Part shown: one piece after another, positions 54,962 through 63,820 of the stretch
How the letters are laid out: each line of letters starts with the position of its first letter
Numbering within the stretch: position 1 is the stretch's first letter
DNA from: Rhizobium sp. C4
Lineage (GTDB): Bacteria; Pseudomonadota; Alphaproteobacteria; Rhizobiales; Rhizobiaceae
Direction: 5' to 3'
NCBI RefSeq assembly: GCF_021026315.1
Contig: NZ_JAJNCX010000004.1
Coordinates: 186,001 to 250,000 of the forward strand
DNA: 64,000 nt
Program-made: the position numbers and the translations under genes
The notes under the pieces: generated by a model
Seen by the model: the letters and a program-made list of their open reading frames with translations, nothing else
Database searches by the model: none
What the model was told of the DNA's origin: nothing

Positions 54962-56206
54962 TCAGCTCTGGCGTTCTTCCCAGATCTTGACCAGTTCGAC
55001 GATCGTCTTCACGGCCTTTTCCATGTCCTGAACGCTCACCCATTCGAGGGGCGAGTGATAGGCATGTCCGCCGGTGAAGATATTGGGGCAGGGCAGGCCC
55101 ATGAAGGACAGGCGGGCGCCATCCGTGCCGCCGCGAATGCTGCCGAGCTTCGGCGCCATGCCGGCGCGGCGCACGGCCTCGACTGCATAGTGGACGACCT
55201 CCGGCGTGCGATCGAGCACGACCTTCATGTTGCGATATTGCTGGCGGACCTTGAACGAATAGGTCGATCCTGGATAGTCGGCCATCACGGTGCCGACGAT
55301 CCCCTCCAGCAGCGTTTCCTTTTCCTTCAGTCCTTCATCAACGAAATCGCGGATGATGAGGCCGATCGTGGCCTTTTCCATCGAGCCTTCCAGCGAGACC
55401 GGGTGGATGAAGCCCTTGCGGTCGTCTGTGCGTTCCGGCGAAAGCGATTTCGGCAGGCGGGCGACGATCTCCGAAGCGATCTTGATGGCGTTTTCCATGC
55501 GGTCCTTGGCAAAGCCCGGATGCATGGCGACGCCGGCAATCTCGATCTCCACGCCATCGGCGGAGAAGGTCTCGTTCTCGATATCGCCGGCGGTCGAGCC
55601 ATCCATCGTATAGGCAAAGCGTGCGCCGAGCTTTTCGAGGTTCACCTTGTCGGCGCCCCGACCGATCTCCTCGTCGGTGGTGAAGAGAAGCTTCACCGTG
55701 CCATGCTTCACCTCGGGGTGATCGACGAACCAGGCGGCGGCCGTCATGATCTCGGCAACACCGGCCTTGTCGTCGGCGCCCAGAAGCGTCGTGCCGTCGG
55801 AGGTGACGATGTCATTGCCGATGAGGTTTGCGAGTTCGGGATGTTCGGAGGGGCGGATGACCCGGTCCCTGTCGCCCGGAAGCACGATGTCGCCGCCGTC
55901 ATAGTTCTTCACCACCTGCGGCTTGACGCCTGTGCCGGTGAAATCGGGGGCGGTATCGACATGCGAGCAGAAGCAGATGACGGGGACGTCCTTATGCGTG
56001 TTGGACGGCAGGGTCGCATAGACATTGCCATGCTCGTCCATATGCGCGTCCGACAGGCCCATCTCGAGCAGTTCCGAGACGAGAATGCGGGCGAGGTCCT
56101 TCTGCTTTTCCGTCGAAGGCTGGGCGGAGGAGCTCGGGTCCGATTGCGTATCGACCACGACATAGCGCAGCAGGCGGGAAAGCACGGTGTCGTTGGCAGG
56201 CGTCAT
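54962..56206 (-). CDS. pepT: Peptidase T (tripeptidase)
   Basis: A 414-residue M20 metallopeptidase that frees the N-terminal residue from tripeptides. Marks are CSHVDTAPDF (zinc ligand His and Asp), LGADDKAGVAE (bridging Asp), TTDEEIGRGAD (catalytic and metal glutamates), and IRGGTDGARLSFMGLPCPNIF near the end. The start is MTPAND at 56206. Upstream, 56352–56478 carries a mosaic element. Confidence 0.94.
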   Translation of the reverse strand: MTPANDTVLSRLLRYVVVDTQSDPSSSAQPSTEKQKDLARILVSELLEMGLSDAHMDEHGNVYATLPSNTHKDVPVICFCSHVDTAPDFTGTGVKPQVVKNYDGGDIVLPGDRDRVIRPSEHPELANLIGNDIVTSDGTTLLGADDKAGVAEIMTAAAWFVDHPEVKHGTVKLLFTTDEEIGRGADKVNLEKLGARFAYTMDGSTAGDIENETFSADGVEIEIAGVAMHPGFAKDRMENAIKIASEIVARLPKSLSPERTDDRKGFIHPVSLEGSMEKATIGLIIRDFVDEGLKEKETLLEGIVGTVMADYPGSTYSFKVRQQYRNMKVVLDRTPEVVHYAVEAVRRAGMAPKLGSIRGGTDGARLSFMGLPCPNIFTGGHAYHSPLEWVSVQDMEKAVKTIVELVKIWEERQS

Positions 56207-56351
56207 GAGCGGTATCCGATTCTCAAGGGAGGTTGGATTGACCTTAACGCGCCCGTCGTCGCGCGGAAATCTTTTCCGCATAAGAAAACCGCGCCGGGGT
56301 GAGCCGGCGCGGCGTGATGTGGGGGAGTTAAGACGCGGCGTCCTCAACCTT

Positions 56352-56478
56352 CCGTCATGCCGGACCCGATCCGGCATCCAGCCAGTCCGCGTCCGCGGGC
56401 TGAAAGGACTCATCTAAAAGAGCCTTCCGCGCCGTAGACACGGCGCTGCTGGATCCCGGCTCAAGGCCGGGATGACGG
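56352..56478. repeat. Rhizobial-type intergenic mosaic element, copy 2
   Basis: A 127-bp element bounded by inverted CCGTCAT/ATGACGG, with hairpins ATGCCGGA–CCCGA–TCCGGCAT (56357–56377) and ATCCCGGC–TCAAG–GCCGGGAT (56453–56473). The order of the two hairpins is the reverse of copy 1, so it lies in the opposite orientation. It sits between pepT and terC. Confidence 0.75.
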
Positions 56479-56537
56479 AGGCGTTGGTGCTCCCGTCGTC
56501 TTACTCCAAGCGGGGCGATCATATCCATTCCCACGCG

Positions 56538-57554
56538 TTACCTGGCAGGCTTTTCCGGCAGAGCCTTCTCTGCCTTGTCCGCGTCGCGGGTCGCCCAGAG
56601 CGAGCCGATGATGCCGGAGGCGAGGATGGCGAGCGTGACGCCGAGCGAGATCAGCGGCGGGATCTTGGCCAGCCCCAGCATGTCGGCGATGAAGATCTTC
56701 GAGCCGATGAAGATCAGGGCCACCGAGAGCGCATATTTCAGGTAGGCGAAGCGGTGGATGAGGGCGGCGAGCGCGAAGTAGAGGGCGCGCAGGCCGAGGA
56801 TGGCGAAGATGTTCGACGTGTAGACGATGAACGGGTCGGTGGTGATGGCGAAGATGGCCGGGATCGAATCGACCGCGAACACGAGGTCGGCGAATTCGAT
56901 CATGATGAGGGCCAACAGCAGCGGTGTCACATAGGTCTTCAGCCTGCCGGTTGCCGGATCATTCTCGCGCACCAGGAACTTCTGGCCATGCAGTTTTTCC
57001 GTGACGGGCAGGCGCTTGCGCAGGAATTTCAGGACCGGATTGTTTTCGACATCATAGGGTTCGCTGTTCGAAAACAGCATCTTGATGCCGGTGATGATCA
57101 GGAAGGCGGCGAAGAGGTAGAGAACCCAGCCATAGTTTTCGACGACGGCGGCACCTGCGGCAATCATGATGCCGCGCAGCACGATCACGCCGAGAATGCC
57201 GAACAGAAGCACGCGGTGCTGATATTCACGCGGAATGGAGAAATAGCCGAAGATCATCGCGATGACGAAGATATTGTCCATCGCCAGGCTCTTCTCGATC
57301 ACGAAGCCTGTGAGATATTGCAGGCTGGCCTGCTCGCCGAACTGGCTCCAGACGAAGCCGGCGAAGAGAATGCCGAGCGTGACATAGAAGCCTGACATGA
57401 GCAGGCTTTCGCGAATGCCGATTTCCTTGCTCTTCTTGTGAAGAACACCGAGATCCAGCACCAGAAGCGCGATCACGATGGCGATGAAGGAGAGCCACAT
57501 CCACAAGGCGGCCCCCTGGAATTCAACCAGGAAAAAATCCATGACATTGTCCAT
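56538..57554 (-). CDS. TerC/Alx family membrane protein
   Basis: A 338-residue protein with about nine hydrophobic segments. The family acidic motifs are seen as KSLAMDNIFVIAMIF and FADLVFAVDSIPAIFAIT. TerC and Alx proteins export manganese or other metals, or load metals to secreted proteins. Alx-type genes are commonly under manganese or pH riboswitch control, so the leader at 57555–57700 merits checking. It is divergent from rpsD. Confidence 0.9.
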   Translation of the reverse strand: MDNVMDFFLVEFQGAALWMWLSFIAIVIALLVLDLGVLHKKSKEIGIRESLLMSGFYVTLGILFAGFVWSQFGEQASLQYLTGFVIEKSLAMDNIFVIAMIFGYFSIPREYQHRVLLFGILGVIVLRGIMIAAGAAVVENYGWVLYLFAAFLIITGIKMLFSNSEPYDVENNPVLKFLRKRLPVTEKLHGQKFLVRENDPATGRLKTYVTPLLLALIMIEFADLVFAVDSIPAIFAITTDPFIVYTSNIFAILGLRALYFALAALIHRFAYLKYALSVALIFIGSKIFIADMLGLAKIPPLISLGVTLAILASGIIGSLWATRDADKAEKALPEKPAR

Positions 57555-57747
57555 GCCGGATCAGGTTGAAAAACAAAGCACCGACATCACGGTCGATCCG
57601 GCGGCGTACACGTCAGAGGGGCCCGGTGCTTTTTTGGAAATGGGGTTTGAGGCTGTTGCTTCAAGGTGTGGGAGCGAAATTTTCTGGCTTTCCGTCAATT
57701 TGCGGCGGGCAAAGTGGTGCGATCCCTGATTGGGTGGCCCGGCAGTG

Positions 57748-57776
57748 TTGACAATTCCATGACGATCCCCTAGAGA
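57748..57776 (+). promoter_or_regulatory. rpsD promoter
   Basis: TTGACA (57748–57753), a 17-base spacer and TAGAGA (57771–57776). It gives an rpsD leader of about 175 bases. Confidence 0.55.
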
Positions 57777-57785
57777 CCGCGCCAG

Positions 57786-57814
57786 CACCGGAGGCTCACG
57801 TTTCCGGTGTTTTA
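57786..57814 (+). other. rpsD leader hairpin with T run
   Basis: CACCGGA (57786–57792) pairs with TCCGGTG (57803–57809), then TTTTA. It lies about 10 bases after the predicted transcription start, so it could be an attenuator. A second small hairpin (ACCGGT arms at 57907–57912 and 57923–57928) is near the gene. Confidence 0.45.
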
Positions 57815-57957
57815 TGTTGACATGTCCCGTGGATTCTCCGGACGCTTAACCCGTGAGAAGCCTGTCAGAGCGGCAAAACCGTTCAGAGGAGGGCGTGTTT
57901 CCTTGAACCGGTTTGGTAACAGACCGGTCTAACAAAAACGAAGAAAAAGGAAATGCG

Positions 57958-58575
57958 ATGACCAAGCGCACCGCTGCCAAGTACAAAATCGATCGCCGCA
58001 TGGGCGAGAACATCTGGGGCCGTCCGAAGTCCCCGGTCAACCGTCGCGAATACGGCCCGGGCCAGCACGGCCAGCGCCGCAAGGGCAAGCTTTCGGACTT
58101 CGGCGTGCAGCTGCGCGCCAAGCAGAAGCTCAAGGGCTACTACGGCGACCTGCGCGAAAAGCAGTTCAAGGCGATCTTCGCCGAAGCTGACCGCCGCAAG
58201 GGCGACACGGGCGAAAACCTGATCGGTCTGCTCGAATCGCGCCTCGACGCCATCGTCTACCGCGCCAAGTTCGTTCCGACGGTCTTCGCTGCCCGTCAGT
58301 TCGTCAACCATGGCCACGTTACGGTCAACGGCGTTCGCGTCAACATTGGTTCGTATGTCTGCAAGGCCGGCGACGTGATCGAAGTTCGCGAAAAGTCCAA
58401 GCAGCTCGTCGTCGTTCTCGAAGCCGTTTCGCTCGCTGAACGCGACGTTCCGGACTATATCGAAGCCGACCACAACAAGATGGTTGCAACCTTCGTTCGC
58501 GTTCCTTCGCTTTCCGACGTTCCGTATCCGGTCGTCATGGAACCGAACCTGGTCGTCGAATTCTATTCGCGCTGA
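57958..58575 (+). CDS. rpsD: 30S ribosomal protein S4
   Basis: A 205-residue S4, which starts assembly of the 30S body and binds 16S rRNA. Marks are [29 protein letters not shown], and the S4 domain [11 protein letters not shown] … [14 protein letters not shown] (about 95–155). The ATG at 57958 follows AAAAAGGAAATGCG. In many bacteria S4 controls its own mRNA; here the leader has two hairpins. Confidence 0.98.
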   Translation: MTKRTAAKYKIDRRMGENIWGRPKSPVNRREYGPGQHGQRRKGKLSDFGVQLRAKQKLKGYYGDLREKQFKAIFAEADRRKGDTGENLIGLLESRLDAIVYRAKFVPTVFAARQFVNHGHVTVNGVRVNIGSYVCKAGDVIEVREKSKQLVVVLEAVSLAERDVPDYIEADHNKMVATFVRVPSLSDVPYPVVMEPNLVVEFYSR

Positions 58576-58608
58576 TTTTTCAGTCGCAAGACAGAATATA
58601 TCTTTGGA

Positions 58609-58640
58609 AAGCCGGCGATCTTGGTCGCCGGCTTCTTTAT
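58609..58640 (+). terminator. rpsD terminator
   Basis: AAGCCGGCGA (58609–58618) pairs with TCGCCGGCTT (58625–58634), followed by CTTTATTTT. Confidence 0.85.
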
Positions 58641-58711
58641 TTTGGGCCTTCAGAAGGTCAATCTGATTTTTGATCTTATTGTGTTTCAGCCACGCGGGCA
58701 GGCAGGCGATC

Positions 58712-60247
58712 TTGAAAGACAGAAACAAGCTTCAGGTGGGTCTTGACTGGCTCACCCGATCTTTTGCGGGTGTACTGGTATTTCTGGCAATCTATACGAT
58801 CTGCTGGACCATCATTCCATATTTCTCCAACGCCGGTCTTCCCGTCGATACGATCGAGGAAGTCGCGTGGTCCCGCGAGGGCCTGCTCGGTATCTACCGG
58901 CATCCGCCGATGATGATCTGGCTCGTCGGCATCGCCTGGAAGCTTTCCGGCGGGTGGATCGGAAGTCCCTATGTGGCCTCCGGCATTGCGTTGGGTGTCG
59001 GCCTCATCTTCATCTACCTGCTCCTGCGCATTACCCGACCGGCCTCGCAGGCCGGGCTTGTGGTGCTGGCCACGCCGCTCGTCTATTATTTCGGGCCGCA
59101 ACTGCCGCAATGGAATGCGAACATCGCGCAGCTGCCCTTTGTCGGCCTGTTCCTCTATGCGGCGTTTCGCGGGGTCATGACGCGGTCGCTCGGCTGGACG
59201 CTGCTGGCCGGTGTCGCGGCCGGGGCGGGGCTGCTCGGTAAGTATTCCTTCGGCCTGATCGTGCTTTTCGCCGCCGTCGGCCTGCTGGCCGATCCGGTGG
59301 CGCGGTCGCGGGTGAAGGTGCTGCATGTGTTTCTGGCATTCCTTGCCTCGGTGGTCGTCTTCCTGCCGCATGTCTGGTGGTTCTTCACCGCGCCGATGAA
59401 CACGGCCGATTATTTCCGCATGAGTGCCGAGCGCACGGAGGGGACGGCGCTTGGCCATCTGACAAGCCCGCTCTTCGTCATCCTTGGCGCCATCGGGGTG
59501 CTGATCCCGACAATGCTGATTGCGATTCGGGGTCTTGATCACGTGTCGCAGCCGCGGCGGACCGATTCGGCGGTTGATCGCAGCCTCAAGGTCTATCTCG
59601 GCTTTGTCGTCATCGGCCCGATCGCGATCGCAGCCTTCATCGGCGCACTTGGCGGCGGCTTGATCAAGGACCAGTGGCTGATCGCCTACATGCTTCCGGC
59701 GCCCGCGTTTGTCATCATGCTCCTCGTTCCGAACGGCGTGGAGGTCAGCTGGCGCAAGAGCGCGGCAATCTTTTATGTCGCGGTGCTGGTCATTCTGGCG
59801 ATTGCCTATCCGGTCGAGCGGCAGGCGCATTACTGGCGGGCCAATGGCCGTCCGGTCCTGTGGGCACCGCTGATGCCGGCAGAGCCCATGGCCGAGGCGG
59901 GGCAGGCGCTGTGGCGGAAGGCCGTGACCGCTGCCGGCAAGCCAGACATGCCGATCCAGATCGTCGCCGGGGGACCGGAGGCGGCGGGTGTCGCAAACGT
60001 GACGCCGGGCAGGCCTGCCTGGTTCGAGCATTACAACAAGGGTTATTCGCCCTGGGTCACGGATGCGCTCATTCGCAGCCAGGGCATTCTGGCGACCGAG
60101 GAAGTTCCCGTCGGTTATCCCGAAGCGAATGGGCTTTGTGTTGCCGCACAGGAAAATTTCGATTGGCGGAACGGCCGTGGTGGACAGGGGCGTATTGCGA
60201 CATTAACTGTTCTGCTGCCTGAAGGCCTTTGCCGTCCGGCTCCATGA
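58712..60247 (+). CDS. ArnT/GT39-like glycosyltransferase (FlmK-type candidate)
   Basis: A 511-residue membrane GT-C enzyme with about eleven hydrophobic segments. The first periplasmic loop has DTIEEVAW then YRHPPMMIWL, the acidic and HPP signature of enzymes that use polyprenyl-phosphate sugars (ArnT, FlmK, RgtABC). The C-terminal 110 residues are soluble. It is the first gene of a five-gene plus-strand operon with an ArnC-like synthase and a YdjC/NaxD-like deacetylase, so it likely transfers an amino sugar to lipid A or another envelope acceptor. The TTG start at 58712 is preferred; 58670 is also TTG. Confidence 0.8.
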   Translation: MKDRNKLQVGLDWLTRSFAGVLVFLAIYTICWTIIPYFSNAGLPVDTIEEVAWSREGLLGIYRHPPMMIWLVGIAWKLSGGWIGSPYVASGIALGVGLIFIYLLLRITRPASQAGLVVLATPLVYYFGPQLPQWNANIAQLPFVGLFLYAAFRGVMTRSLGWTLLAGVAAGAGLLGKYSFGLIVLFAAVGLLADPVARSRVKVLHVFLAFLASVVVFLPHVWWFFTAPMNTADYFRMSAERTEGTALGHLTSPLFVILGAIGVLIPTMLIAIRGLDHVSQPRRTDSAVDRSLKVYLGFVVIGPIAIAAFIGALGGGLIKDQWLIAYMLPAPAFVIMLLVPNGVEVSWRKSAAIFYVAVLVILAIAYPVERQAHYWRANGRPVLWAPLMPAEPMAEAGQALWRKAVTAAGKPDMPIQIVAGGPEAAGVANVTPGRPAWFEHYNKGYSPWVTDALIRSQGILATEEVPVGYPEANGLCVAAQENFDWRNGRGGQGRIATLTVLLPEGLCRPAP

Positions 60248-60269
60248 AACTGCTAGGTCTGGTTCCTGC

Positions 60270-61220
60270 ATGCCCTTGTTCTCGATTGTCGCGCCGTTTC
60301 TGAACGAACGGGAGTCTGCCGAACGCTTTGGAGCGTTCGCGGACAAGCTCGCGCTTGAGATCAAGAGCCGCTTCGGGTTCGATCTGGAAGTGGTGCTCGT
60401 CGACGATGGCAGCACCGACGACAGTATCGAGCGCTATCGGGCGCATCTCAACGGCAGCTGGCGCATCATCGAGCTCAGCCGCAATTTCGGCAAGGAAGTG
60501 GCGCTCTACGCAGGCCTTGCCGAGACGCGCGGCGACTATGTGATGATGATCGACGCCGACCTTCAGCACCCTTACGACGTCTGCATCCAGATGATCGACG
60601 AGCTGATGGCGGACCCCAAGCTTGATGTCGTCTATACGATCCGCGACGACCGCAACGAGGAATCCTGGAGGAAGGCGCTTGCCGGGCGGTTCTTCTACTG
60701 GCTCATCAATTTCCGCCAGCGCTTCGAAGTGCCGGAAAATGCCGGCGACTTCCGGGTCATGAACCGCGCTGCGGTCGATGCGCTGCTGCGGGTGCGTGAC
60801 AAGCGCCGTTTCAACAAGGGCCTCTATGCCTGGGCCGGCTTCCGGCAGAAGGGCATCTACTACCGGCCGGATCCGCGCCTTTCGGGCGTGACAAAGTGGT
60901 CAAGACTCGGGCTGATCGCGCTCTCCGTCGAGGGCATCGTGTCCTTCTCCGCTCTGCCGCTCCGGATCATGTCGATCATTGGCGTGCTGACGGGTCTCGC
61001 CGGCATTGTCTATGGCGCGCATATCATCTTCAGTTCGCTGGTATTCGGGACCGATGTTCCGGGCTATCCGAGCCTGATGTCCGCGATTTCTGTCCTCGGC
61101 GGCTTCAATCTGGCGCTTCTCGGTCTCCTTGGCGAGTATATCTGGGTGACGATTGCGGAGGTGAAGGACCGGCCGCTCTACATCGTGCGCAAGGTTCATC
61201 GCTCGGACGACGTGTCATGA
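60270..61220 (+). CDS. ArnC/DPM1-like GT2 polyprenyl-phosphate sugar transferase
   Basis: A 316-residue family 2 glycosyltransferase. The catalytic core has SIVAPFLNERESAE, LVDDGSTDDS and MMIDADLQHP (DxD), and the end has two transmembrane segments (about 230–260 and 270–300). This layout is of ArnC, DPM1 and FlmF2, which load a sugar from a nucleotide to undecaprenyl phosphate. It is 22 bases after the GT-C gene and overlaps the deacetylase gene by four bases. Confidence 0.87.
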   Translation: MPLFSIVAPFLNERESAERFGAFADKLALEIKSRFGFDLEVVLVDDGSTDDSIERYRAHLNGSWRIIELSRNFGKEVALYAGLAETRGDYVMMIDADLQHPYDVCIQMIDELMADPKLDVVYTIRDDRNEESWRKALAGRFFYWLINFRQRFEVPENAGDFRVMNRAAVDALLRVRDKRRFNKGLYAWAGFRQKGIYYRPDPRLSGVTKWSRLGLIALSVEGIVSFSALPLRIMSIIGVLTGLAGIVYGAHIIFSSLVFGTDVPGYPSLMSAISVLGGFNLALLGLLGEYIWVTIAEVKDRPLYIVRKVHRSDDVS

Positions 61221-62071
61221 GCAGGACCGGAGGCTCGAAGCGGGACGGTCTCACTCTGGTTGCGGATGACTATGGCCTTGCGCCGGGCGTCAACCGCGCG
61301 ATCCGCAAGCTGATCTCCGCCGGCAAGATCGACGGCACGGGCTGCATGACGCTGTTTGGCGACTGGCGCGTCGAGGCGGCAGGCCTGAAGGCGCTGGTTG
61401 ATCAGGGCTATGCCGAGGCGGGGCTTCATCTGACGCTGACCGACTTCAATCCGATGACCGGACGCAATGCCTTCGGGCAGAACCGGCGCATGCCGAAGGT
61501 CGATGCGCTGATCAAGGCAAGCTTCCAGGGCAAGGTCAATGTGGCGGCCGTCGAAGGCGAACTCGACGCGCAGTTTGCGGCCTTTGTGGAAACGATGGGC
61601 GGGTTGCCGGCCTATATCGACGGTCACCAGCATGTGCATTTCCTGCCGGCGGTGCGGGTATGGCTCGCAAAGCGGGCGGCCCTGTTTGCCGAATACGGCA
61701 AGCTGCCATGGCTCCGCGGCGCACCTTCGGTGATGGCGGCGCCCGGCTTGAAGATCAAGGCGAAGACGGTCGTTGTCGCAGTCGTTGCAGCCGGCTTCGA
61801 GACGGCGATGCGCAAGCACGGCTACAGCATCCGCGGCCCGCTGCTCGGCTTCTACGACTGGACGCGGCCGGAAGAATTCGAACCCATGCTGCGTGGCCTG
61901 ATCGAGAAGGGCAATTACGGCGTCTTCATGTGCCATCCCGGTTTTGTCGACAAGGTTCTGCGCCAGCGCGACGTGCTGGTCGAGGGGCGCGATGTCGAAT
62001 ATTCGGTTCTCGCCAATCTTGATCCGACGCTCATGCGCATTGAATCGAGCCTCCGGCAGAGGGCCACATGA
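61217..62071 (+). CDS. YdjC/ChbG family deacetylase (NaxD-like)
   Basis: A 284-residue carbohydrate deacetylase. Motifs are [16 protein letters not shown] (the acidic metal pair), GLHLTLTDF, and [13 protein letters not shown] (two histidine ligands). Some members remove the N-acetyl group from polyprenyl-phosphate GalNAc (Francisella NaxD) or from chitobiose or hopanoid sugars. Its place between an ArnC-like synthase and an ArnT-like transferase points to the NaxD role. ATGA overlap on both sides shows coupling. Confidence 0.85.
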   Translation: MSRTGGSKRDGLTLVADDYGLAPGVNRAIRKLISAGKIDGTGCMTLFGDWRVEAAGLKALVDQGYAEAGLHLTLTDFNPMTGRNAFGQNRRMPKVDALIKASFQGKVNVAAVEGELDAQFAAFVETMGGLPAYIDGHQHVHFLPAVRVWLAKRAALFAEYGKLPWLRGAPSVMAAPGLKIKAKTVVVAVVAAGFETAMRKHGYSIRGPLLGFYDWTRPEEFEPMLRGLIEKGNYGVFMCHPGFVDKVLRQRDVLVEGRDVEYSVLANLDPTLMRIESSLRQRAT

Positions 62072-62955
62072 ATATTGCAATCACGCCCGACGAACACGCC
62101 GAAGCCGCGACCGAGAGCTTTGCCGGCGACGCGTCCATGACGGCGCTCTATGCGCATGCGCCGCAGTCCTCGAATTTCAACAAGCTGCGCAAGCGGCTGC
62201 TGCGGAACGTCCGGCAGGCGATAGACGATTTTGCCATGCTGAAAGGCCAGACCCGCTGGCTGGTGGCGCTTTCCGGCGGCAAGGACAGCTACGGGCTGCT
62301 GGCAATCCTGATGGAGCTCAAGTGGCGCGGGCTGCTGCCGGTGGAGCTCATTGCCTGCAATATCGACCAGGGCCAGCCGAACTTTCCCAAACATGTCCTG
62401 CCGGACTACCTGACCTCGCTCGGGATCCAGCATCGGATCGAATATCGCGACACCTATTCGATCGTGAAGGAAAAGGTGCCGGAAGGGGCGACCTATTGCG
62501 CGCTCTGTTCTCGGCTTCGGCGCGGCAATCTCTACCGGATCGCCAAGGAGGAGGGCTGCGACGCGCTCGTTCTCGGCCATCATCGGGAAGACATTCTCGA
62601 GACCTTCTTCCTCAATCTCTTCCATGGCGCCAAGCTCGCCACCATGCCGCCGAAGCTCGTCAATGACGAGGGCGACCTGATGGTGCTCCGCCCGCTTGCC
62701 TATTGCGCGGAAGAGGACATGGCAAAGTTTGCGGCAGCCATGCAGTTCCCGATCATCCCCTGCGATCTCTGCGGCTCGCAGGACGGTCTGCAGCGGAACG
62801 CGATGAAGGACATGCTGGCCGGCATCGAGGCGAAGATGCCGGGCCGCAAGGAGGTGATGATGAAGGCGATGGCCAACATCAACCCGTCGCATATGCTGGA
62901 TAAGAGCTTGTTCGACTTCGCTTCGCTGACACTCTCGAAAGACAGACAGGACTGA
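62068..62955 (+). CDS. ttcA: tRNA 2-thiocytidine(32) synthetase TtcA
   Basis: A 295-residue enzyme that thiolates C32 of tRNA with ATP and an iron–sulphur cluster. The PP-loop [10 protein letters not shown] is at about 69–78, and the cluster cysteines are in [10 protein letters not shown] and [10 protein letters not shown]. It overlaps the deacetylase stop by four bases, though its function is unrelated; a shared operon is likely only translational. Confidence 0.93.
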   Translation: MNIAITPDEHAEAATESFAGDASMTALYAHAPQSSNFNKLRKRLLRNVRQAIDDFAMLKGQTRWLVALSGGKDSYGLLAILMELKWRGLLPVELIACNIDQGQPNFPKHVLPDYLTSLGIQHRIEYRDTYSIVKEKVPEGATYCALCSRLRRGNLYRIAKEEGCDALVLGHHREDILETFFLNLFHGAKLATMPPKLVNDEGDLMVLRPLAYCAEEDMAKFAAAMQFPIIPCDLCGSQDGLQRNAMKDMLAGIEAKMPGRKEVMMKAMANINPSHMLDKSLFDFASLTLSKDRQD

Positions 62956-62959
62956 TCCC

Positions 62960-63793
62960 GTGACCATCCCCACAGACAAGCTCATCGACATTCTCTGGCA
63001 GGCCGCCGAGGCCGAGATCATGCCGCGTTTCGGCAAGCTCGGCGACGGCGACATTCGCGAGAAGAGCGAGGCGATCGATCTGGTGACGGAGGCGGATGAG
63101 GCAGCCGAGCGGCTGATCGCTCGCGAGATCGCCGGCCTGATGCCGAATGCGCTTTTCGTGGGCGAAGAATCGGTTGCGGCCGATCCGGCGCTGCTCGGCA
63201 AGCTGGGTGCTGCCGATCTCGCGATCGTTGTCGATCCGGTTGATGGGACGTTCAATTTTGCCAATGGCGTGCCGCTTTTCGGCGTCATGATCTCGGTGGT
63301 CCGGGGCGGTGAGACGGTTGCCGGCATCATCCTCGATCCGTTTGCGGGCGATTGCCATGTGGCGGAGAAGGGGGCCGGCGCCTGGGCCGTGCCGCTCGAT
63401 GGTGAGCGCAAGCGCCTGTCTGTCGGCAAGGGCATTCCGGTGGAGGCTATGCTGGGCGCAGCCTCCACCGGCTATCTCTATGGAGAAGAGCGCGCGGCGC
63501 TGCTCGCCAATCTGGCGAAGGTTCGCAATTTCTTCAGCTATCGTTGCGCCGCGCATGAGTATCGGCTGCTTGCCAAGGGCGGGATGCAGTTCGCGCTCTA
63601 TAACAAGCTGATGCCGTGGGATCATCTGGCCGGTGCTCTGCTGAGCCAGGAGGCCGGTGGATATGCCGCGCGCTTTGACGGCTCCGCCTATCTGCCGAGC
63701 CACACCGATGGCGGCCTTCTGGTTGCCACCGATCGCGACAGCTGGCAGGCGCTGCGCGACACGATTTTCCCGAATATCGCAATGGTCGCCTGA
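62960..63793 (+). CDS. Inositol monophosphatase family protein
   Basis: A 277-residue phosphatase of the IMPase superfamily. Metal and substrate motifs are VGEESVAAD, VVDPVDGTFNFANG (about 91–104) and MPWDHLAGALL. Substrates may be inositol phosphate, histidinol phosphate or PAP; the sequence does not decide. It starts four bases after ttcA. The stop lies inside the loop of a terminator hairpin. Confidence 0.88.
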   Translation: MTIPTDKLIDILWQAAEAEIMPRFGKLGDGDIREKSEAIDLVTEADEAAERLIAREIAGLMPNALFVGEESVAADPALLGKLGAADLAIVVDPVDGTFNFANGVPLFGVMISVVRGGETVAGIILDPFAGDCHVAEKGAGAWAVPLDGERKRLSVGKGIPVEAMLGAASTGYLYGEERAALLANLAKVRNFFSYRCAAHEYRLLAKGGMQFALYNKLMPWDHLAGALLSQEAGGYAARFDGSAYLPSHTDGGLLVATDRDSWQALRDTIFPNIAMVA

Positions 63794-63805
63794 ACGGCGA
63801 CCATT
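63781..63805. terminator. Terminator hairpin over IMPase stop
   Basis: AATGGTCGCC (63781–63790) pairs with GGCGACCATT (63796–63805), a perfect 10-bp stem with loop TGAAC that includes the stop codon. The T run is weak, so termination is less certain than the structure. Confidence 0.6.
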
Positions 63806-63820
63806 GTTTCGACCACGACC

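Larger units (their letters stand above)
57555..57957. other. terC/rpsD divergent regulatory region
   Basis: 403 bp with no supported gene. The terC side has arms AAAGCACCG and CGGTGCTTT around 57576–57632 with short paired segments between, a possible structured leader for terC in one direction or a terminator-like structure with a T run in the other. The rpsD side has a promoter at 57748–57776 and leader hairpins. Confidence 0.6.

Noticed and set aside
57576-57632. Firm yybP-ykoY riboswitch call
   Set aside because: The region is too short and the key GGGGAGUA motif is absent by eye, so it is kept only as a hypothesis.
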